Part shown: positions 16,724 to 24,717 of the stretch, in pieces
How positions within the stretch are numbered: position 1 is the stretch's first letter
Layout: each line of letters starts with the position of its first letter
From: CAZQQN01 sp964595485
GTDB lineage: Bacteria; Bacteroidota; Bacteroidia; CAILMK01; CAYYUA01
Direction: 5' to 3'
Assembly (NCBI GenBank): GCA_964595485.1
Contig: CAZQQN010000022.1
Coordinates: forward strand, 1 to 46,484
DNA length: 46,484 nt
Made by a program: the position numbers and the translations under genes
The notes under the pieces: generated by a model
Told to the model about the DNA's origin: nothing
What the model saw: only the letters and a program-made list of their open reading frames with translations
The model's database searches: none

Positions 16724-17549
16724 TATATTTAAGATTTGATGAATTAAGTTTAGCTCCGCAGTACTTACAAAATTCGGCCTGATTCTCATGCCCTGTGCGT
16801 TTACAGGAGGGGCAGGCCCGTTGGTTTCGTTGGTGTATAGAAGCCCTTGTTATTTCCGAGGAAACAATGCCTGACGGAATAGCCAGCAAGGCATACCCCA
16901 TGATCATTAAAATGGCAGCAAATACCTGCCCTAAGGGGGTTTTGGCTATTAAGTCGCTTTCACTGACGGGAGTCATGGTATTAATTGCCCAATAAATACT
17001 AATGGGGATATTCTCGAAACCATTCTCCGGGCCTTCTATGAGGTACATTAAGGCACCAATGATCATCATTAAGAATAAGGTGGAACCGAGAAAAACCGTT
17101 ATTTTGGCTTTACTTGCTATTAAGGCGCGTTTTATATTTTCAGCTGCTCTTATATGGCGTGTGAGCTTAAAAATCCTGAATAGCCTTAATAATCGCAAGC
17201 CTCGAATGATAATGAGGTAATGCGGGTCCGGGAAAATTAGGCTGATGTAGGTAGGTATAATAGCCAGTAGATCGACTATGCCATAGAAACTGCGGGCGTA
17301 ATGAAAGGCGTGCCTGGCTAAAAAAAGGCGCAGCAGGTATTCAATGGTAAAAAGGATCGTGATCACCCATTCTATTAAATAAAGCTGTTGCCCGTACACC
17401 TGCCTTACCGGATCAATTGTCTCCAGCACAACAAGAATAATGCTAATTACAATGACAAGAAGTAAGACAGTATCAAATGCTCTTGCTAAGGGTGTGTCTG
17501 CCTCGAAAATGATCCGTGCCAGGCGTTTTTTTAAAGGCGTTTTATTCAT
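16716..17549 (-). CDS. Voltage-gated-type ion channel with non-canonical selectivity filter and C-terminal zinc ribbon
   Basis: 277 residues. S1-S3 hydrophobic segments come first, then an S4-like segment with regular arginines (RGLRLLRLFRIFKLTRHIR, 116-134), S5, pore loop and S6 (about 205-230). The filter position, normally TTVGYGD in K+ channels, reads TPVSESD (193-199), with YWAINTM before and TPLGQ after it as in K+ channel relatives. A C-terminal zinc ribbon has Cys246/249 and Cys261/264. Glu197 replaces the filter Tyr, so selectivity is probably not K+-like. The start overlaps the upstream PqiA-like gene by 8 bases (ATGAATAA). Confidence 0.85.
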   Translation of the reverse strand: MNKTPLKKRLARIIFEADTPLARAFDTVLLLVIVISIILVVLETIDPVRQVYGQQLYLIEWVITILFTIEYLLRLFLARHAFHYARSFYGIVDLLAIIPTYISLIFPDPHYLIIIRGLRLLRLFRIFKLTRHIRAAENIKRALIASKAKITVFLGSTLFLMMIIGALMYLIEGPENGFENIPISIYWAINTMTPVSESDLIAKTPLGQVFAAILMIMGYALLAIPSGIVSSEITRASIHQRNQRACPSCKRTGHENQAEFCKYCGAKLNSSNLKYNE

Positions 17550-18927
17550 TCGGTTTAGCAGCTATTGAAGCCTGCTTTTTCGTAATACGGCTTAGAATTT
17601 CAGACAAAATTAAACTAAAAATCACAAAGCTCAGGAAAAGAGTGAAGCCGGGCAGAAGCGAGGTTTCGTTAGTAGCTATGGTGCTGAGCTTTGCATTGTC
17701 AAATGTTAATAAATCCATTTGACTGGCGATCATGCCATCAAATCCTATGTAGGCCATGAAAATAGCAATGATAAGGACGTCAGCCATTGACCACTTGCCT
17801 GAGTTAAAAGTAAGCCAGTGGATTATTTGATTGTGACGAATGCCAGAACTGCTAAAAAGGTAAAGCCCATTGGCAGCTAATTTCGCAAAGGGCAATAAAA
17901 CACTGAAAGCCAGTACCAAAAATCCCACTAAAATTGAGTCAAGGCTTTTACTTTTCAGCAATAATTGAACGACTTCCAGTATACTTTTACTACGGTAAAA
18001 AAGGATTTGATCCTGGAATGAGATTGTCTTTCCCAATAAAATGAATTCAAAAGCATCAACCCTTGCATCAATGGCAATCATTGGAGAGCTGAGGCCGGTT
18101 ATCAAAACGATAAGCCCCAGTAGTACTGAGGATATAAATAGCAAAGGATGTAAATGTTGCTGCTGCCAGCAGACGATCCAAAGTATGGGTAGGATTAGTA
18201 TGATCCCGATCAATGCGTAAGTGTAAAAATTTCCCTCTTGCCTCAGTTTTTGCTTTTTATTGTGGAAGTAGGCATTGAATGCAACCCGGTCAGCTTTATT
18301 GTATTGGCCATAAATTTGATGAAGGCGCAGAGAGTCGGAATGATCATAGGTTTTGGCTGCCAATTCATCCAGTTTACTATGCAGGAAAGCCTTAAGGCGG
18401 TTTTTACTCCGCTCTTTTTTTAACTCCTTCATGATGGCATTAGTATAAGCCGGGACTTGGCTCCTCAGGTCTTCCCAATCAACTATTAAGTTGACCGAAA
18501 CTTTTCTTAACTTGTCTTCTAATTGATCGTTATCCTTGTTTATCCGGGTTTTTATGCGGGATATTAATTGGTCCAGCATGACATGGATCTGGACCCTAAC
18601 CAGGCTATCCTGTTTATTGCTGAATTCGAACTCATCAATTCGATTGTCAATAATGGCTTTAACTTCATTTTTCCAGCTATTGGGCGAAAATACCCCATAA
18701 GTAATCGAATTGACTATGCTGTAATCCTTTTTTAAATCTACCCTGGCTTTGGTATTTTGATAGCTTTGCACCCCACACCATATACCGGTTCCTAATAAAA
18801 CGATTAAAGCCGGTAACAAGGCTATCTTAATCTTATCATTTAACCAAGGCATAGGGCTATGATTCCCAAACTTTTTGTCAAAACACTGAAAAAAATTGTG
18901 AAATAGCATGGTTATGTTCAGTAGCAT
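17542..18927 (-). CDS. PqiA-like (paraquat-inducible protein A family) membrane protein
   Basis: 461 residues. One N-terminal helix is followed by about 170 mostly helical, charged residues likely outside the cytoplasmic membrane, then a C-terminal domain of about six helices. LLPFAKLAANGLYLF and GKWSMADVLIIAIFMAYIGFD resemble PqiA/YebS family motifs. In Proteobacteria PqiA works with MCE proteins in envelope lipid transport, but no MCE gene is visible here. It leads an operon with the channel and the DinB-like gene. An internal Met at residue 26 is an alternative start. Confidence 0.72.
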   Translation of the reverse strand: MLLNITMLFHNFFQCFDKKFGNHSPMPWLNDKIKIALLPALIVLLGTGIWCGVQSYQNTKARVDLKKDYSIVNSITYGVFSPNSWKNEVKAIIDNRIDEFEFSNKQDSLVRVQIHVMLDQLISRIKTRINKDNDQLEDKLRKVSVNLIVDWEDLRSQVPAYTNAIMKELKKERSKNRLKAFLHSKLDELAAKTYDHSDSLRLHQIYGQYNKADRVAFNAYFHNKKQKLRQEGNFYTYALIGIILILPILWIVCWQQQHLHPLLFISSVLLGLIVLITGLSSPMIAIDARVDAFEFILLGKTISFQDQILFYRSKSILEVVQLLLKSKSLDSILVGFLVLAFSVLLPFAKLAANGLYLFSSSGIRHNQIIHWLTFNSGKWSMADVLIIAIFMAYIGFDGMIASQMDLLTFDNAKLSTIATNETSLLPGFTLFLSFVIFSLILSEILSRITKKQASIAAKPNE

Positions 18928-19082
18928 GCATTGAATTCAAATGCTATAATCTTTTTTAAAGGGAAGCAGATCCAACGCATTCCATTAATCTTTTGGTTTA
19001 ACATCATTGTTTTGAACAGATCGGGAACAGCTGTTGTTATGAAGATGAAAATTATTTAAGCTTCTTTAAACTATGTTATGCT

Positions 19083-19169
19083 ATGACACAGCAACTTTAT
19101 CTTAACAACAAACACCCTTTTACGAAGCAGTATACATCTTCTTGCTTCTGTTGTTGCTGTTGTCATTAG
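19083..19169 (+). CDS. Polycysteine leader peptide (putative cysteine attenuator)
   Basis: A 28-codon ORF starting ATG at 19083 (MTQQLY...) and ending SSCFCCCCCH then TAG, with six Cys codons among its last eight (TGC TTC TGT TGT TGC TGT TGT CAT). It precedes the thiosulfate sulfurtransferase gene and is followed at 19196-19240 by an intrinsic terminator. Such ORFs are regulatory rather than functional proteins: ribosome progress through the Cys codons would report charged tRNA-Cys. Polycysteine leaders controlling sulfur genes by attenuation are known in mycobacteria. Translation and function here are inferred; no clear Shine-Dalgarno sequence or promoter is visible. Confidence 0.7.
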   Translation: MTQQLYLNNKHPFTKQYTSSCFCCCCCH

Positions 19170-19193
19170 TAGCTTCACCCCCTTTTGCAGATT

Positions 19194-19240
19194 GCATTCA
19201 GGTTAAATGCTTTTTAAAAGCAAATCATCCTGAGTTTTTT
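19194..19240 (+). promoter_or_regulatory. Terminator/antiterminator region of the polycysteine attenuator
   Basis: The terminator fold pairs ATTCAGG (19196-19202) with CCTGAGT (19229-19235, one G-U), with an inner TGCTTTT/AAAAGCA hairpin (19208-19222), followed by TTTTTT (19235-19240). An alternative fold pairs GCATT (19194-19198) with AATGC (19206-19210) and uses bases from both terminator arms. The mutually exclusive pairings 24 bases after the leader stop codon fit a transcription attenuator; direction of the response is not shown by the sequence. Confidence 0.6.
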
Positions 19241-19345
19241 CAATGATCACGATGATGCTTGATTCATTTACTTGAATGTTGATAACCTGGGTATAGCATT
19301 TTTTTCTTTCAAAAATTTTTGTAAAATCTTCAAAATCAAATTATT

Positions 19346-20191
19346 ATGACTGATGCAAAAAGATCCAATGTATTAGTAAGCACGGAATGGTTAGCTAACA
19401 ACCTTCATGCAGATCAACAGCAGGTGGTAGAAGTCGATGTTGATACAACAGCCTACGATCAGGCCCACATACCAGGCGCTGTTGGCTGGAATTGGCGTGA
19501 AGACTTGCAGGACTATCCCAGCCGGGATGTGGTAAGTAAGGCTGACTTTGAGAAGTTGCTCGGCAATTCAGGGATTGATAACAATACCACTATCATTCTT
19601 TACGGTGACAATAACAATTGGTTTGCTGCCTATGCTTTTTGGCTGATCCATTATTATGGCTACCCTAACGTAAAAATCCTTGATGGTGGCCGTAAGAAAT
19701 GGTTTGATGAAAACCGTGAATTTTCTACTGAAAAGCCAAATATTCAAGCCAAAACTTTCAAAGCACAAGACCCGGATCTAAGTATCAGGGCTTTGAGAGA
19801 TTATGTCTATGATGCTGTGAGCAATGACTACAACATTGGCCTTGTTGATGTCAGGTCACCTCAGGAATATTCGGGTGAGTTGCTTGCCCCGGAACACTTG
19901 CCGCAAGAGGGTTCTCAAAGGGCTGGCCATATACCCGGTGCTCAGAATATCGTTTGGAAAGAAGCTGTTAATGAGGATGGTACTTTCAAATCCGAGGATG
20001 AGCTCCGTAACCTTTATGAACCCAAGGGCATAACCCCCGATAAGGAGATCATTGCTTATTGCCGTATTGGTGAAAGGTCAGCACACAGCTGGTTTGTTCT
20101 GAATCAACTATTGGGGTATCCAAAAGTTCGCAATTACGATGGTTCCTGGACTGAATGGGGGAGTGTTGTAGGCGCCCCTATTGAAAAATAA
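19346..20191 (+). CDS. Thiosulfate sulfurtransferase (two-domain rhodanese, CysA2-like)
   Basis: 281 residues with two rhodanese domains. The N-terminal inactive domain has DxxxYDQAHIPGAV, and the catalytic domain has DVRSPQEYSGE, AGHIPGAQNI and the active loop CRIGERS with Cys239. The loop and the following SAHSWFVLNQLLG resemble the actinobacterial CysA2/CysA3 enzymes. It moves sulfane sulfur from thiosulfate to a thiol acceptor in the cytoplasm. The upstream polycysteine ORF and terminator suggest that expression depends on cysteine supply. Confidence 0.92.
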   Translation: MTDAKRSNVLVSTEWLANNLHADQQQVVEVDVDTTAYDQAHIPGAVGWNWREDLQDYPSRDVVSKADFEKLLGNSGIDNNTTIILYGDNNNWFAAYAFWLIHYYGYPNVKILDGGRKKWFDENREFSTEKPNIQAKTFKAQDPDLSIRALRDYVYDAVSNDYNIGLVDVRSPQEYSGELLAPEHLPQEGSQRAGHIPGAQNIVWKEAVNEDGTFKSEDELRNLYEPKGITPDKEIIAYCRIGERSAHSWFVLNQLLGYPKVRNYDGSWTEWGSVVGAPIEK

Positions 20192-20676
20192 GCTTGGCTT
20201 TTTCTCGGTTGGTTTTGCCACGAAGTTTGGGTGAACAAAACCTAAGCCTTCGGCAAGTATGCGGAGGAAATGAGGTCAGCCCATATTACGGATTTTATGG
20301 GGCTTATAGGTGGGGGTGTATCTAAAGTCTTTGTAAGCTTTCAAAATCGAACCTAACACTTTGAAGTTAAAACCTGATTATCAATAATTTACTTTTTGGC
20401 TGAAAGACTTTTAAAACCGAAAAATTTCCGAATTTTTCGGTTTTGATGCATCCCCTTGGGATAAAAATAAACTGCTCCAAAGTGAGGGGTTTCATACTCC
20501 TCGTTTCGTTTAATGCTCATCAAGGTTAGATTCCTCATCTTAAATAAGGTAGCTACTTTGATTGAGGTTATTAACCTTAACCGCTGATATAATCCTTTTG
20601 TATTATTTTGTTTAGTTTTATTACCTTAGTTATTCAATGGAAGTTTAACTCCTAACTAAAAGAAGAACCTTGTCTT
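20192..20676. other. Intergenic region between the sulfurtransferase and the TPR fragment
   Basis: 485 bases with no ORF I can support. It contains one strong inverted repeat (20413-20444), listed separately. Confidence 0.6.
20413..20444. terminator. Perfect 14-bp inverted repeat with 4-base loop
   Basis: AAAACCGAAAAATT (20413-20426), loop TCCG, AATTTTTCGGTTTT (20431-20444). The stem begins with A4 and ends with T4, so it could terminate transcription in either direction. It is 222 bases beyond the sulfurtransferase stop, unusually far for its terminator. A DNA-binding site is an alternative reading. Confidence 0.5.
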
Positions 20677-21066
20677 ATGAAAATTTTAGGTGAGAAAGGT
20701 GTTATTGTTTTGGTTGTTTTCATCATTTATTATTTAAGTGGTTTATCCGCCTTTGGGACTGAATTTAAGGGAAAAACACCAGGTAATTATTGGCAACAAA
20801 AGGCTGAGAATGCCTATTTGGCAAGTAATTTTGAAAAGGCCTTGAATTTTTCCCAAAAAGCGAAGGAATGGTTTGACTCTACCGGAAACAAAAAGGAATA
20901 CCTCAAAACAAGCTGCAAAAAATTCAAGTATTATTTCGCGAATGATAATAAAATGAACATCGCTTTATCAGATTCAATTGAAAGGTTAATAAAATTAGCT
21001 AAAGATTATAAAAATAAAATTTTTTATGCTAAAGCTTTAAAATACAAATCGTATTTTTACAATTGA
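20677..21066 (+). pseudogene. Truncated secreted TPR-type protein fragment
   Basis: 129 codons: signal peptide (MKILGEKGVIVLVVFIIYYL...), then TPR-like helices (YWQQKAENAYLASNFEKALNFSQKAKE, split here only by description as one helix pair). The frame stops at TGA (21064-21066) but stays open past it in the same frame with another TPR-like stretch (SYKKVLSYIDSALKVHG) up to about 21141, where the convergent LETM1-related gene ends. This suggests the 5' remnant of a longer TPR sensor or regulator broken by a nonsense mutation. A small intact protein is the alternative. Confidence 0.5.
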
Positions 21067-21141
21067 TTGGCTCAAAAAAGAAAAGTTAGTTACAAAAAGG
21101 TTTTATCCTATATTGATAGTGCCTTAAAGGTGCATGGTTTT

Positions 21142-22497
21142 CTACCCACGCTTACTATCATCCTCCTCCGTTGCGTCATTTTTGATATTCTGAAAAGCCG
21201 TGGGAAAAAACTGGGAAGGTAACAGGGATATCAGGAATGGTAAAGTCATAAAAGTGCCCGGCAATCCGATTATAACAAAAACTGGGATGGTTTTTAAAAT
21301 ATCAATTAATTGAGTGCGAACTTTTTCTTTTTCAACGCTGGATAGTTTGGTGGTTCTTGCTTTTATTAAAAGTTGATAGAGTTCCTGGCTTTCTTTTATT
21401 TCCTGGTGTAATTTTGCCTTGTTATCCTTAACAGCTTTTTGAGCCCGTTTTTGAACATCCCCATTTAATTCCTTTATCTTGTTTTTGGTTGTGATCTGTT
21501 GAAAAGCTTTGGGGTTCTGAGCGATGAATACTTCGAGGGCCAGGATGGCTTCATCAGTGCTTTCATGGGTTATACCCATGCTGTTACCAAGGTTTTTAAT
21601 GAATGCTTCCTCGTTTTCATCGATTTGACGGTCTGACATGATGAAGAGGATAGCAATCTCCAGGTAAAACCTTTTAATCAGCCAAGGATGGTGAGAGGTG
21701 AAAGCGATTTCATCCGGTTTTTTAGGCTCGTGAACCAATTGCTTAAGGTTGGTTTTGGTGCTTTTCTTATAAGCAGCGGAAGCCATGAATTGTTCCAAAA
21801 GCGCTTCTTCTTGTTTGTCTACATCCTCATTCGCTTGGATGGCAGCATGAACAACCTGGAATGCATCATTAAAAAAAGTTTGTCTGTTAATAGGTTTATT
21901 AAATTCATGATTGGCTTGGCCTCTTTGATCACCAAGGCAAACCACCATTTCCAGGAATGTGAAGCTATTAGGTAAACGCGAAGAAAGGCTTGTATAGGAG
22001 CTGTTCTGCTTAAGCTGTCGGTTTAACCATTGGTCCCAGTTTTTTAACAATTTTTCGGGGAAATTGGCTATCCCTTCTTCCGGAGAAATTGCTTGATACC
22101 CATGATCAGAATGGATGAAAAAGTATACCAGTTGCTGCAAAGCCGTAAAGAATCGTTTATTTGGATCTTCCCTGTAAAGCTCCCTGGATTCCATATCAGC
22201 TACCAATACAGACAGCAAGGTTTCCGTGAAAACCAGCTTGGCTATTTCCATAACCTTGGGTTGCCTAAGGATCATTCCAAGGCTTAAGTCGCTAAGCGGT
22301 AAATAACTGGGAAAACCATAAAGTAAACCGGTGGGTTGTACTAAGTAATAGATTGCCTCGTCCGGGTCAGAATCCTGAAAATTTTCGTTGTCGAGTCCTA
22401 AATCGCTTAAAGGAGCATGAATGGGGTTTTCATGACGAAAGCTAAGGTAGTTTTTAAACCAATCGTCTGCTGTTTTGGGTTGCCAACTTTTAAACAT
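21142..22497 (-). CDS. LETM1-related biofilm-associated-type protein
   Basis: 451 residues. The middle (about 230-340) is helical with a TerB-like acidic segment (SDRQIDENEEAFIKNLG). The C-terminal 60 residues (KVRTQLIDILKTIPVFVIIGLPG...SLLPSQFFPTAF) match the LETM1 domain core with a membrane-inserting helix. Bacteroidota proteins of this architecture are annotated as LETM1-related biofilm-associated proteins; mechanism unknown. It follows the TPR membrane protein gene by 24 bases and is probably co-transcribed with it. Confidence 0.75.
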   Translation of the reverse strand: MFKSWQPKTADDWFKNYLSFRHENPIHAPLSDLGLDNENFQDSDPDEAIYYLVQPTGLLYGFPSYLPLSDLSLGMILRQPKVMEIAKLVFTETLLSVLVADMESRELYREDPNKRFFTALQQLVYFFIHSDHGYQAISPEEGIANFPEKLLKNWDQWLNRQLKQNSSYTSLSSRLPNSFTFLEMVVCLGDQRGQANHEFNKPINRQTFFNDAFQVVHAAIQANEDVDKQEEALLEQFMASAAYKKSTKTNLKQLVHEPKKPDEIAFTSHHPWLIKRFYLEIAILFIMSDRQIDENEEAFIKNLGNSMGITHESTDEAILALEVFIAQNPKAFQQITTKNKIKELNGDVQKRAQKAVKDNKAKLHQEIKESQELYQLLIKARTTKLSSVEKEKVRTQLIDILKTIPVFVIIGLPGTFMTLPFLISLLPSQFFPTAFQNIKNDATEEDDSKRG

Positions 22498-22521
22498 GGC
22501 TTAGTGTATTTCTTGATGTTT

Positions 22522-24084
22522 TCAACTTTTCTTCATTTGATTATAAGGGATATAACCTGGAACAACTCTTTTTTTCAATTTATCCTCGAAAAAACTGTGC
22601 GCAGGAAAGATGAAAAGGGCCAATACCGCATTAAAACCTAATTTGATAAGAGGTGCCCCTCCGGATACATCATCAATAATAGGATCCAGGATGACAAGGA
22701 TAAACTCAAACAACAATATGAAATTAAAGAAAATGAAACCTTCTGCGAATTTGAAGGGTAAGGTAAACTTTCCTGATAAAAATACAAAGGCAAAAAGGAA
22801 AACTAAACCTATGAATATACCGGAATATTGAAGCCTGTGTCTTCTTTGTTCTTTCTTCTTTTCCAGCCTGGCTTGCTTTTTCGCTTTCCTTCTCTTCTCT
22901 TTAAGTTCAATTTTTTGGATTTGTTCTGCCCTTTCCTGGCTAAACAGGGTATCCTTTAGATTAGCTTCCTTTTTAAGGTATTCGTAGGCCTGTTCGTATT
23001 CATCAATTGCTTTGTAGGCTTTGGCCAAACCTTCTGAGGCATTTTTAAGCTGAAGCGTGTTACCAATTTTGCGAGCTAACTTTTCAGCACTGTGAAAATT
23101 ATCAATGGCTTTTTTCCATTGAGATTGCTTAAAGAATATTTCTCCTTTACCAAGATACGCATGAATCCTTCCCCCTACGTTTTTTGCTTCTTTATTCAAT
23201 TGTAAGGCTTTATTGGTGTAATGCAGGGAGGAATCAAGTTTACCACGGTCAAGGTAGACCAATCCTATGTTTTTGTAAGCCCTGGCTTGGTACGATTCAT
23301 TATTCCCGCAATACTCAAGTGAAAGTTGGTAGTAGGATAGGGCTTTTTTTAGCTTTTCAACGGCTCTTGCAGAGTCTGACGCTTTTTTCGTTTTCTTGAC
23401 AGTGACATCCTTATTGGCTTTAGCCTTTTGCTCGTATATAACATTCCCTAAGTTGTTAAAAGTCGTTGCTAACCCGCTGCTGTCCTGTAGCCTTTTTTTG
23501 ATCGTTATGCTTTTTTTGTAGTATTCCCGGGCTTTTTCATAATTCTTTTGTTTGGTATAAATGTCACCGATATTGTTGAATAACTTGGATAATAGCAGTT
23601 TTTTATCCAGCTTTTCGATAATTGGCAGGGCTTCAAAATATTTTTGAAGCGCATCATCGTAAGCACCCCGTTTGTTATAGATGCTACCAATGTTAGCCAC
23701 TACGCTGGCGACTTCTTTTTCATTACCAATTTCCTTATAAGCCTTTTTCGCTTTCAAAAGGTTTTCCAATGCTTCTGCGTACTTGGCTTGGTACCAGCTC
23801 AGAATACCTTTCGTCTTAAAGGATTTGGCACGCCCTTCCGGATAATAAATTTTTTCGGTTAGGTCTATCGCCTTGTTACAAAAAGCAATCCCTGAGTCGG
23901 TATAAGGGAATTTTTTAGCAAGCTTTAGTAGCATATTTACTCTGGTCGTATCGGCCCGAGTATTGTCCAAAGACGCTACCATACTGTCAGTCTTACCCTT
24001 GCCATGTACTTCCGGGAAATTCAAAAAGCAGAGTATACCTGTTAATAGGCTGATTAAAAAAAGCTTTCTCATTTTTATAGTCAT
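22522..24084 (-). CDS. TPR protein with C-terminal membrane domain
   Basis: 520 residues: signal peptide, about seven TPR units between residues 45 and 370 (ANIGSIYNKRGAYDDALQKY, NNIGDIYTKQKNYEKAREYY), a highly basic coiled segment (KEKRRKAKKQARLEKKKEQ) and about three hydrophobic helices at the C-terminus. The first two thirds resemble the sensor part of Bacteroidota TPR histidine kinases and LuxR-type regulators, but no kinase or DNA-binding domain follows. A Met at codon 5 is an alternative start. Function unknown; likely a scaffold working with the LETM1-related gene downstream. Confidence 0.75.
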   Translation of the reverse strand: MTIKMRKLFLISLLTGILCFLNFPEVHGKGKTDSMVASLDNTRADTTRVNMLLKLAKKFPYTDSGIAFCNKAIDLTEKIYYPEGRAKSFKTKGILSWYQAKYAEALENLLKAKKAYKEIGNEKEVASVVANIGSIYNKRGAYDDALQKYFEALPIIEKLDKKLLLSKLFNNIGDIYTKQKNYEKAREYYKKSITIKKRLQDSSGLATTFNNLGNVIYEQKAKANKDVTVKKTKKASDSARAVEKLKKALSYYQLSLEYCGNNESYQARAYKNIGLVYLDRGKLDSSLHYTNKALQLNKEAKNVGGRIHAYLGKGEIFFKQSQWKKAIDNFHSAEKLARKIGNTLQLKNASEGLAKAYKAIDEYEQAYEYLKKEANLKDTLFSQERAEQIQKIELKEKRRKAKKQARLEKKKEQRRHRLQYSGIFIGLVFLFAFVFLSGKFTLPFKFAEGFIFFNFILLFEFILVILDPIIDDVSGGAPLIKLGFNAVLALFIFPAHSFFEDKLKKRVVPGYIPYNQMKKS

Positions 24085-24717
24085 AGTGCCACTTTTTTAA
24101 CTAATCCCTAATTTCGATTACTTAGGAGAATAATAATTCAAAATTCAGAAGATTTGAACGAGTTATTTTCATTAACCAAACATTTCACTTGGTAGTCATC
24201 ATTCGAGCACTTCGGGGCCTATATCAATTTCAACCGTCATACTATTTGCTCATAATCATGCCTAAAAGTAATGATTGCTTTTCAATCTTACACTTTTTGT
24301 AGAGGCCTCTATTATTGATTTGGCTAAATTGGTTCCAACCGTAATTTTTCCGCTTAGGCAATGCCTGATTCGTTTCTTGATATTGGTGGTTTAACAATAT
24401 TCATATTTCGGAAGGTAAGAATTGCTAATTACTATCAAATCCCGGATTCCTTTCTCCTTCTGGTGAGAAAGGGATCCTTGAATTGGAAGATCCAAAAAAC
24501 ATTGGTAACAATGGTGAGTGAAGGAATCAGGCGGAATGCAATATTGCCATGAATAAGTTTGAACAGGACCTTTCCTTCCTTTGATGAAAATTAAATAAGC
24601 CATCGAAGGTTATCCGTAATGCATCATCTAATTTGATACAAACCAGCAATGGCATGTGCCCAAATCAAATTTTTATTGCCGGGTAGCATCCAGCGGTTAA
24701 CTTAAAGGCGGGCTGGG
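24085..24717. other. Intergenic region, no supported gene
   Basis: 633 bases between the TPR gene and the betaine-binding lipoprotein gene. Short overlapping ORFs on both strands around 24361-24603 have no recognisable protein features. A 13-bp hairpin (24444-24477) is the only clear structure. Confidence 0.5.
24444..24477. repeat. Inverted repeat, 13-bp stem
   Basis: GGATTCCTTTCTC (24444-24456) and GAGAAAGGGATCC (24465-24477) pair with one G-T, loop of 8. No T-run follows, so it is not a standard terminator. Confidence 0.5.

Noticed and set aside
21064..21066. TGA read as selenocysteine in the TPR fragment
   Set aside because: TPR proteins are not selenoproteins and no bacterial SECIS-like hairpin is apparent right after the codon; a nonsense mutation is simpler.
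24391..24603. 70-codon minus-strand and 63-codon plus-strand frames in the gap before the betaine-binding gene
   Set aside because: They overlap each other across a hairpin, have no recognisable motifs and no start signals, so I do not call a gene.
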